A stretch of 34,654 nucleotides of DNA, taken from Streptomyces sp. ISL-66. Its GTDB lineage: Bacteria > Actinomycetota > Actinomycetes > Streptomycetales > Streptomycetaceae. The DNA lies in NCBI RefSeq assembly GCF_018614135.1, contig NZ_JAGGOW010000197.1:1-34654 (forward strand), in the 5' to 3' direction. The notes under the pieces were generated by a model. It saw nothing but the letters and a program-made list of their open reading frames with translations. It had not been told where the DNA came from and searched no databases. Position numbers and translations under genes: made by a program. Below, in pieces: positions 8,200 through 14,300 of the stretch. How positions within the stretch are numbered: position 1 is the stretch's first letter; each line of letters starts with the position of its first letter.

Positions 8200-8955
8200 C
8201 TAAGCAGCGATTCGGCCCGACGGTGCCGGTGCCGGTGCCGGTGCCGGTGCCGGTGGCGGCGTGGGGCGAGGCCGGTCCGACGGTGCTTGTGGTGCTTGGG
8301 CCGCCGTGCGCCACCAGCGGCGCGACGCCAGCGCGGCGAGGACGGCGCCGGCGGCGTTGACCAGTACGTCGTCCACGGAGGACACCCGGTCCAGCCGCAG
8401 GACGTACTGTGCGGTTTCGACGAGGATCGAGCAGCCCGCCCCGAGCGCCAGGATCCGCGGCACGGACGCCAGCGCCACGAACCGCATCGGGGCGAAGAAC
8501 CCCAGCGCCGCGAAGACCAGCAGGTTGCCGACGATCCCGAGCGCCCCCATCGTGACCAGGTCGCGCAGCGGCACCAGGCTCACCCGGCCGGGGACGATGC
8601 CGGCCCCGGCGCCCGGCATCATGGTCAGCCACAGGAACGGCACCGTCCCGTGGACCATGCCCACCTCGGCCAGCGACATCCGCCATGCCGACGAGACGCC
8701 CTCGCCGCGCCGACGGTGCGCCAGGGCCCACACCACCAGCCCGGCCAACGGCAGCGCGACCAACGTCATGAGCACCACTCCGTTGAACGTGTCGAAGCAG
8801 CCGTGCCACCGCCCGGCCATGCACATCGGAGCGGACATCATGAGCGGCCGCCGGATGGCGAAGACGCCGCCCGCCACGCCGAGGGCCGGCAGGACGAGGA
8901 GCACGATCCCGCGCGTGCGGCGGGGCGGTTGCGACAGGGATGCCTTGTGGTTCAT
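8200..8955 (-). CDS. VanZ-like membrane protein
   Basis: A 251-residue membrane protein from the ATG at 8955. Several hydrophobic helices are visible, with a conserved VanZ-type block near the C-terminal side: VGNLLVFAALGFFAPM, then ILVETAQYVLRLDRVSSVDD, then VLVNAAGAVLAAL. VanZ proteins are linked to low-level teicoplanin resistance in some hosts; in actinobacteria most have no known function. The tail is proline/alanine-rich, with five Pro-Ala pairs encoded by a 6-bp tandem repeat. The gene is first in an apparent operon with a two-component system, suggesting an envelope-stress role. The longer in-frame start at 9111 is less likely, because the added segment is arginine/proline-rich and unlike the family. 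Confidence 0.8.
   Translation of the reverse strand: MNHKASLSQPPRRTRGIVLLVLPALGVAGGVFAIRRPLMMSAPMCMAGRWHGCFDTFNGVVLMTLVALPLAGLVVWALAHRRRGEGVSSAWRMSLAEVGMVHGTVPFLWLTMMPGAGAGIVPGRVSLVPLRDLVTMGALGIVGNLLVFAALGFFAPMRFVALASVPRILALGAGCSILVETAQYVLRLDRVSSVDDVLVNAAGAVLAALASRRWWRTAAQAPQAPSDRPRPTPPPAPAPAPAPAPSGRIAA
8221..8250. repeat. Tandem CGGTGC repeat in the VanZ-like tail
   Basis: Five perfect CGGTGC units, followed by a near copy CGGTGG, encode the Pro-Ala repeat at the C-terminus of the VanZ-like protein. Copy changes would stay in frame. Confidence 0.9.
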
Positions 8956-9159
8956 GCCCCCATGAGAGACGGAGGGCCGTTGCGGTGGCGTATGCGATTT
9001 TCGATAGGCCCGCGATACGCGCGGCCCCGGCCGAGGCGGTCGAGCGCGGTGGCGGAGCCGTGGCGCTGCGGCACGGAGTATGCCGAAGCCGGGGCGCTGC
9101 CACAAGGGCAAGAGCGTTTCCGGACGGAAGCCGCCTGGTCAGTGGCGGCAATTGGCAGG

Positions 9160-9171
9160 TTACACGTGCGC
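9160..9171. promoter_or_regulatory. Possible LacI operator half-site
   Basis: TTACACGTGCGC matches the palindrome at 9 of 12 positions, with one perfect half and a broken second half. It lies 123 bases upstream of the better site at 9283, so it could be an auxiliary operator for looping. Confidence 0.4.
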
Positions 9172-9282
9172 TTCCGGCTGTTCGTCCACGGGTCACGATC
9201 TGTGCATCGCGCCACGGCAACCCTTGGGAAACCCTTGGCGAGACCCGGGAACGGGTGCTACACAGTGTCCCAGCACCTGAAG

Positions 9283-9294
9283 TGACACGTGTAA
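9283..9294. promoter_or_regulatory. LacI operator in front of the second MFS gene
   Basis: TGACACGTGTAA matches TTACACGTGTAA at 11 of 12 positions. It lies about 19 bases after a weak -10 box (9259-9264), like the arrangement at the esterase promoter. Confidence 0.65.
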
Positions 9295-9320
9295 CAACGG
9301 CGCGTTAATCACCTTGCACC

Positions 9321-9375
9321 GCATCGCATCGCACCCACCGCACCGAATCGCATCGCGTCACGCCAACCGCATCGC
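9321..9375. repeat. Short GCATCGC repeats in the MFS leader
   Basis: GCATCGC occurs at 9321, 9326, 9350 and 9369 within a C/A-rich, G-poor stretch of the presumed 5' leader of the second MFS gene. No open frame with convincing codon use covers it. Confidence 0.6.
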
Positions 9376-9470
9376 GCTCGACGCGGCACCCTCCCGGCAA
9401 CGCCCTGGGCGCGACAGCACCTCGCCGTACCCCCACGCCACCTCCCCGCTCCGTCCCCCGAGGAGTCGTC

Positions 9471-10727
9471 ATGGCCACGAACGAGCTCATCGATCCGCCC
9501 GTCCCGGCGGATCCCGAACCTCCGCGCAGACGCGGACTCCTGCTCCTCCTGCTCGTCGCCAACTCCGCGATGATGGCGGTCTACATGGGTGTCGGCTCCG
9601 TGCTGCTGCCCACACAGATCGCCGACATCGCCGGTGACGACAAGGTCGCCGTACTGGGCCTGATCGGCGGCATCAGCGCGATCTTCGCGACCGCCTTCAA
9701 CCCGATCGCCGGCGCCCTCTCCGACCGCAGCGGCCGCCGCAACCCCTGGGTGCTCGGCGGCGCTCTCGGCTCGCTGGCCGCCCTGGCCCTCCTCGGCAGC
9801 GTCAGTACCGCGCTGCTCGTCGGAATCGGCTGGTGCCTGGTCCAGGCGACCATGAACGTCTACCAGGCCGCCGTCACCGCGATCGTGCCCGACCGGATTC
9901 CGGCCGCACGGCGCGGCACCGCCTCCGCGCTGGTGGGGCTCGGTCTGCCCATCGGCGGCACGGTCGGCGTACTGATCGCCTCCCAGACGGCCGACAACGT
10001 ACGCATCGGGTACCTCGTCTTCGGCGGGGTCATCGCCGTCGCCGCGCTGCTGCTCACGAGCTTCTTCCGGGACGAACCGCGCCCCGAGGAGGCGGTCCCC
10101 GACGCGCCCGCCGCCCCCAAGGGGGCCCGGATCAAGGCCTTCCTCTCGTCGCTCGGCGACCACGACTTCCGGTGGGCCTTCATCGGGCGGGCCCTGATGG
10201 TCCTCGGCTACTTCTCGGTCGTCGGCTACCAGCTCTACATCCTCGAGGACCACATCAGGCTCCCGGACGGGCTGACCCCGCCCGACGCCATCGCGCTGCT
10301 CACCCCCGTCTCGATGATCGCGATGGCGCTCTCCACGGTGGTTGGCGGGCTGCTGTCCGACCGCTGGAACCGCCGCAAGGTGTTCGTCGGCGTCTCGGCG
10401 GCCCTCGCCGGAGTGGTCATGGTGGTCCCCGTCATCAGCCCGACGTGGACGGGCATGCTCGTCTTCAGCGCGCTCAACGGCCTCGCCTTCGGCTGCTTCA
10501 TGGCCGTCGACACCGCGCTCGTCACCTTGGTGCTGCCCCGGGCCGAGGACGCCGCCCGCGACATGGGCGTCCTCAACATCGCGAACGCCGGGCCGCAGAT
10601 CATCGCCCCGTTCGTGGCCTCCGCCGTCGTCACCGCCCTGGGTGGGTACACCCCGCTGTTCCTGGTCGGCGGCGCGCTGTCGCTGATCGGGGCGCTCGCC
10701 ATCCTCCCGATCCGCAGCGTGCGCTGA
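9471..10727 (+). CDS. MFS sugar permease, paralogue of the 1224-2585 protein
   Basis: A 418-residue major facilitator transporter with about 12 hydrophobic segments, starting at the ATG at 9471 behind a clear GAGGAG site. The signature loop is NPIAGALSDRSGRRNPW. Shared blocks with the other MFS protein include WCLVQATMNVYQAAVTAIVPD and GVLNIANAGPQIIAPFVAS (compare VINIANSMPQVLAPV), so the two are paralogues, but this one lacks the Gly-Gly-Val leader. The LacI-type site at 9283-9294 places it in the same proposed regulon as the beta-glucosidase. A sugar or glycoside substrate is inferred. Confidence 0.9.
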   Translation: MATNELIDPPVPADPEPPRRRGLLLLLLVANSAMMAVYMGVGSVLLPTQIADIAGDDKVAVLGLIGGISAIFATAFNPIAGALSDRSGRRNPWVLGGALGSLAALALLGSVSTALLVGIGWCLVQATMNVYQAAVTAIVPDRIPAARRGTASALVGLGLPIGGTVGVLIASQTADNVRIGYLVFGGVIAVAALLLTSFFRDEPRPEEAVPDAPAAPKGARIKAFLSSLGDHDFRWAFIGRALMVLGYFSVVGYQLYILEDHIRLPDGLTPPDAIALLTPVSMIAMALSTVVGGLLSDRWNRRKVFVGVSAALAGVVMVVPVISPTWTGMLVFSALNGLAFGCFMAVDTALVTLVLPRAEDAARDMGVLNIANAGPQIIAPFVASAVVTALGGYTPLFLVGGALSLIGALAILPIRSVR

Positions 10728-10736
10728 TTCCGTCGG

Positions 10737-10768
10737 CCCCACCCCCACCCCCACCCCCCACCCCTCCC
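10737..10768 (-). other. Predicted G-quadruplex tract between MFS and surE-like genes
   Basis: The plus strand has six C-runs of 3-6 bases (starting at 10737, 10742, 10748, 10754, 10761 and 10766) separated by single A or T. The minus strand therefore has six G-runs with one-base loops, an ideal parallel G-quadruplex pattern in the template strand just after the MFS stop codon. Confidence 0.6.
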
Positions 10769-10809
10769 GACCGTCACCCCCCCCGCACCCCTCTCCGAAG
10801 GAGCGTTCC

Positions 10810-11490
10810 GTGCAACGCACGCGAGTTCTGCCGCTGGCCGCCCTACTGCTGTGCGCACCCGCCGAGCCGAAGGTGTGGGCCGTCGGCGGTTCTCCCGGCG
10901 ACTCGGTGTCCTTCGGCCTCTCCGAGGTGTTCGAGGGGAAGGCGCCCGACCTCGTCGTGTCGGGCACCAACTTCGGCCCGAACGTGGCCGCTCTCGCCAC
11001 CCACTCCGGCACGGTCGGCGGAGCCGTTGCCGCGCTGGACGCCGGTGTGCCCGCCATCGCCCTGAGCACCGGCGGCGTCGCCGCTCCCGACCCCGTGACC
11101 ACGGTCAACGCGATGGGTCCGACGCTCGACTTCGCCGTCAAACTGATCGACCGGCTGCGCTCGCGGGCCAGGTCTGGACCGCTGCTGCCCGAGGGCGTCG
11201 GGCTGAACGTCAACCACCCCGTCGTGGGCGCCGACGGGAAGGGCACCGCGGCCGGGGTGGCGTCGACCTTCCAGGACCCGCAGGCGCTGCTGAGGGCCGA
11301 TTACACCGACGCGGGCGACGGCACCTGGAAGATGGGCGTGACGGTGGACCTGCGGACCCCGGCCCGGGGCGGTGACGTGGAAGCCGTGAGCGCGGGCAAG
11401 ATCGCCGTCAGCCCGATGAATGCCGACTGGAACACCGGCCCTGCCGGTTCCGCCGTCACCGCCGCGCTGGTCGCCGGCCTGCGCCCCTGA
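10810..11490 (+). pseudogene. Secreted SurE-like phosphatase, N-terminal catalytic part missing
   Basis: A 226-residue ORF from the GTG at 10810, with GAAGGAG eight bases upstream. It begins with a signal-peptide-like stretch (QRTRVLPLAALLLCAPA) and jumps straight to VWAVGGSPGDSVSFGL, which corresponds to about residue 70 of SurE. From there it follows the family: DLVVSGTNFGPNV, HSGTVGGAVAALDAGVPAIALS, GLNVNHP and GKIAVSP. SurE nucleotidases start with an LVTNDDG motif whose two Asp residues bind the metal, plus a Ser near residue 39; all are absent, only the Asn of SGTNFGPN remains. The simplest reading is an in-frame deletion of about 70-75 codons joining signal peptide and core. It may be a dead enzyme or a retained binding protein. 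Confidence 0.75.
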
Positions 11491-11515
11491 CACGCACGAC
11501 TGGCACGCACGACCT

Positions 11516-11560
11516 TCCGGGGGCGGGGGCGGGGGGCGGGTGCGCGCCCCCGCCCCCGGA
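11516..11560. terminator. Strong hairpin between convergent surE-like and channel genes
   Basis: A perfect 15-bp inverted repeat, 11516-11530 (TCCGGGGGCGGGGGC) against 11546-11560, with a 15-base loop. It lies 26 bases after the surE-like stop and 89 bases from the channel stop, so it can serve both converging genes. It has no T-run, as is common in streptomycetes. Confidence 0.7.
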
Positions 11561-11648
11561 ACGCCCATCCGGAAACGGCAGGCGCCCATCCTTCCCCACT
11601 GCCCCTGCCCCTGCTCCCTCCCGGCTGCCGGGCGGGACCGCCGTGTCC

Positions 11649-12596
11649 CTACCGGGCGCCCGCCGAGGCGTGCTCCGGCTGGGAGGAAGTCTCGAGCGCG
11701 GCCTTCATCGCCGCCGCCGAGGCCGCGGTCCCGTGCCCGGGATCGAGCTGGGTCTCCATGTCGTCGAGGGCGCTGCGCACCGCCGCGATCCGCAGCCGCA
11801 GTTCGTCGGCGGCGTCCGGCATCACGTCCCCGGACGCCCTGCGCGCCGCCAGCTCGCTCTCCTCCTCCATCTCGCGGGCCTCCTCGAGGGCGTTGAGGAC
11901 CACGCCGATCAGGACGTTGACCAGGACGAAGGATCCGAAGAGCACGTAGGAGGCGTAGTAGAGGATGCTGAACGGCGAGACGGCCAGCCCGGCGTGGACG
12001 GCGTCCCCGAGCCCCTCGAGCGTCATCAGGAGGAACAGGGTCAGTCCGGCCCGGCCGATCGAGCCGTAGTGAGCGGGGTCGTGGCCCGCGAAGCAGATCC
12101 ATCCGATCATCGCGTACACGTAGATGATCAGGGCGCCGACGAAGAGGAAGCTGACGGTGCCGGGCAGGCTGCGGCCCACGGCGACCAGGAGGATCCGCAG
12201 CTGGGGCATGAACCGCGCGGTGCGCAGGACGCGCGCCAGTCGCAGCAGTCGCAGCAGCGTGGTGTTCTCCCGCAGGAACGGGATGAAGGCCGAGGAGACG
12301 ACCAGCAGGTCGAAGAGGTTCCAGGGGTCCTGGAAGAAAGCTTTCGGCCGGTCGGCGTGCGCACCCAGGCGGACCAGCATCTCCAACGTGAAGGCGACCA
12401 CGCAGAAGTGCTCGGTCGTGGAAAGGATCCCGGCGTACTCGGCGGACAGCCCGCTGTACGTCTCGATGCCCAGCAACGCGGCGTTGAAGAGGATCACCGT
12501 GAAGACGGCGAGCGAGAATACGGGCGCCTCGCACACGGCACGGCACTGCGCGGCGAACCTCTCGCGCCCGGAGTCCACCGTGGTCGGGTCTGTCAT
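11649..12596 (-). CDS. Voltage-gated cation channel (NaChBac-like, single domain)
   Basis: A 315-residue six-helix ion-channel subunit, expected to act as a tetramer in the membrane. The ATG at 12596 is preceded by GAGGGAG. S3 contains NLFDLLVVSSAF. The S4 voltage sensor (about 114-136) has Arg at every third position (R116, R119, R122, R125, R128, then R134). After S5 the pore loop reads FLLMTLEGLGDAV, where NaChBac-type sodium channels have TLESW: Glu194 is kept but Ser-Trp are replaced by Gly-Leu. S6 is followed by an acidic stretch (EEAREMEEESELAARR, about 238-253), the place of the neck and coiled coil in this family. The ion selected cannot be read with confidence. It faces the surE-like gene. 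Confidence 0.88.
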   Translation of the reverse strand: MTDPTTVDSGRERFAAQCRAVCEAPVFSLAVFTVILFNAALLGIETYSGLSAEYAGILSTTEHFCVVAFTLEMLVRLGAHADRPKAFFQDPWNLFDLLVVSSAFIPFLRENTTLLRLLRLARVLRTARFMPQLRILLVAVGRSLPGTVSFLFVGALIIYVYAMIGWICFAGHDPAHYGSIGRAGLTLFLLMTLEGLGDAVHAGLAVSPFSILYYASYVLFGSFVLVNVLIGVVLNALEEAREMEEESELAARRASGDVMPDAADELRLRIAAVRSALDDMETQLDPGHGTAASAAAMKAALETSSQPEHASAGAR

Positions 12597-12872
12597 CGTG
12601 CTCCCTCGTGCGGGCCGTCGGCCGCCCCCCGGTCCGCACGCGCCGGCCTGCGGCGCGACGGACGGATGAGACCGCCGAGGCGCTGATCATGTTCCGGGTC
12701 GTGTAACGCCTGGCGGGCGAATACGAGACGCCCTGGAACGACACATCGCCCGATCGGGGAACGGCCGCCCCGCCCCGGGCCCGAGGGGGGCGCCGCCCCG
12801 CTCGTTCACCGGGCGCGAACCGGGCGCGACCCGGGGCGCGAACCGGGCGCGGACCAGCGCAGGATGGACCCC
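12597..12872. promoter_or_regulatory. Divergent control region, channel / CoA-transferase-like
   Basis: A 276-base gap without a supported gene. It contains a lone CGTGTAA half-site (12700-12706) and four copies of an 11-12-base repeat next to the rightward gene (12808-12852). No clear -35/-10 pair was found. Confidence 0.4.
12808..12852. repeat. Four tandem 11-12-bp repeats upstream of the CoA-transferase-like gene
   Basis: ACCGGGCGCGA occurs at 12808 and 12819, a 12-base variant CCCGGGGCGCGA at 12830, and ACCGGGCGCGG at 12842. The block ends 20 bases before the start codon. Confidence 0.8.
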
Positions 12873-14210
12873 ATGACGCGATATGACGGTGGGACCGCGC
12901 AGGCCTGGGCCGCGCTGGGTGGGGTCGGGGAGTTGGTGGGGCGGGTCGCCTACCGGGGTGCGAGCGGGCTGGGGGACGGGCCGCTGCCCGTACGCGAACT
13001 CGCGCGGGCCACCGTGGGCGTGTGTGCGCTCGCCGCGGCGGAGCTGGCCGCCGTACGGGCCGGTCGCGGAGCGGACGACGTGGCTCCGCTGGTGGTCGAC
13101 GAGGGGGCCGTGGCCACGGCGTTCGTCAGCGAGCGGCACCTGCGGGTGGAGGGGCGGGCGCCGGTGGCGTTCGCTCCGCTGTCCGGCTTCTGGCGGGCGG
13201 CCGACGGATGGGTGCGGACGCACGCGAACTACCCGCACCACGAGGCCGCGCTGGTACGGGTTCTGGCGGCCGGGACCCCGGAAGGCGTGGCCGAGCAGAT
13301 CTCCCGGCGGTCGGCGGTGGACGTACAGGAAGCGGTGTACGCGGGGGGCGGCCTGGCCGTGGCCGTGGCCGACTCGTACGGAGCCCCGCAACCCCTGGTG
13401 GAAGTGCAGGAGTCGGGGGGACTCGGGCGGCCCCTCGGAGCGGGCACCGGCGCGGCCGCGGGGGCCGGGGCGCGGCCGATGGCCGGGGTGCGGGTGCTGG
13501 ACCTGACCCGGGTCATCGCCGGACCGGTGGCCACGCGGACGCTCGGGCTGCTGGGCGCGGACGTGCTGCGCATCGACTCTCCGGCTCTGGAGGAGTCCGG
13601 GGACGCGTACGCGGATACCGGCTTCGGCAAGCGGTCCGCGCTGCTCGACCTGGGGGACGCGCGGGACCGGGCGGAGTTCGAGCGGCTGCTCGACGGGGCC
13701 GATGTCGTGGTGACGGGGTACCGGCCGGGAGCGCTGGAGCGGTACGGGCTGGGGGCGGACGAACTGCTCGCGAGGCGCCCGGGGTTGGTGGTGGCGCAGT
13801 TGTGCGCGTGGGGGTGGCGGGGCCCCTGGTCGGACCGCAGGGGGTTCGACTCGCTCGTGCAGGCGGGGTACGGGATCTCCGCGGCCTGCGGCGACGAGCG
13901 CGGTCCCGGAGTGCTGCCGGCGCAGGCCCTTGACCACGGAACGGGCTATCTGGCGGCGGCCGGTGTCCTACGGGCCCTCGCGCGGGGCGGCGGGAGGGCG
14001 CTGCGGTTCTCCCTCGCCGGCACGGCGTCGTGGCTGGTCCGTGACGTACCGGGGGCCGGCCGGGCCGTTCCCGGTTACGCCCCGGAGCCGTGGCTGCGCG
14101 AGACCGGATCGGGATACGGGACGCTGCGGTACGCGGTGTCGCCGCTCGGGGGCCGGGAATGGGAGCACGGACCGTCCCGGTGGGGGACCGACCGCCCCGC
14201 CTGGCTCTGA
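12873..14210 (+). CDS. Family III (CaiB/BaiF-like) CoA-transferase, unusual domain order
   Basis: A 445-residue protein from the ATG at 12873, which has AGGATGG upstream; an ATG at 12864 in the same frame has no ribosome site. Residues 203-235 (MAGVRVLDLTRVIAGPVATR and on to GADVLRID) are the usual N-terminus of family III CoA-transferases, and GFDSLVQAGYGI near residue 325 matches the segment carrying the catalytic Asp. About 200 residues precede this core; within them GFWRAADGWVRTHANYPHHE resembles the late part of a normal family member (GLYRTADGWV). The order thus looks swapped, or the protein is a fusion of a partial and a complete copy. Such enzymes move CoA between carboxylic acids; the substrate is unknown. 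Low-complexity Gly/Ala (about 185-200) marks the junction. Confidence 0.8.
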   Translation: MTRYDGGTAQAWAALGGVGELVGRVAYRGASGLGDGPLPVRELARATVGVCALAAAELAAVRAGRGADDVAPLVVDEGAVATAFVSERHLRVEGRAPVAFAPLSGFWRAADGWVRTHANYPHHEAALVRVLAAGTPEGVAEQISRRSAVDVQEAVYAGGGLAVAVADSYGAPQPLVEVQESGGLGRPLGAGTGAAAGAGARPMAGVRVLDLTRVIAGPVATRTLGLLGADVLRIDSPALEESGDAYADTGFGKRSALLDLGDARDRAEFERLLDGADVVVTGYRPGALERYGLGADELLARRPGLVVAQLCAWGWRGPWSDRRGFDSLVQAGYGISAACGDERGPGVLPAQALDHGTGYLAAAGVLRALARGGGRALRFSLAGTASWLVRDVPGAGRAVPGYAPEPWLRETGSGYGTLRYAVSPLGGREWEHGPSRWGTDRPAWL

Positions 14211-14239
14211 CCCCCGCGGGCCCGGTGTTCCGGACGCGC

Positions 14240-14278
14240 GGATGCCCCCGAGCGGCCTGTGGTCGCGCGGGGGCATCC
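14240..14278. terminator. Bidirectional hairpin terminator
   Basis: GGATGCCCCCG (14240-14250) pairs perfectly with 14268-14278, an 11-bp stem with a 17-base loop. It lies between the convergent CoA-transferase-like and GAPDH genes, 22-30 bases from each stop. Confidence 0.7.
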
Positions 14279-14300
14279 GGACGTGCGGGTCCGGGCGGGA

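Larger units (their letters stand above)
8956..9470. promoter_or_regulatory. 515-base divergent control region (vanZ-like / second MFS)
   Basis: No gene is supported here. The region holds promoters for the leftward VanZ operon and the rightward MFS gene, two LacI-type sites (9160-9171 and 9283-9294), a possible -35/-10 pair for the MFS gene at TTGGCG 9235-9240 and TACACA 9259-9264 (18-base spacer, weak -10), and a repeat-rich presumed leader (9302-9470) with four GCATCGC motifs. Confidence 0.5.

Noticed and set aside
9309..11246. A 645-codon minus-strand frame across the MFS and surE-like genes
   Set aside because: Composition is Asp/Gly/Arg-rich with no family pattern; the plus-strand genes explain the region fully.
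12700..12706. CGTGTAA half-site between the channel and CoA-transferase-like genes as a LacI operator
   Set aside because: Only one half of the palindrome matches (the other side is TCCGGGT-like), and neither neighbour is a sugar gene; a 7-base match can occur by chance.
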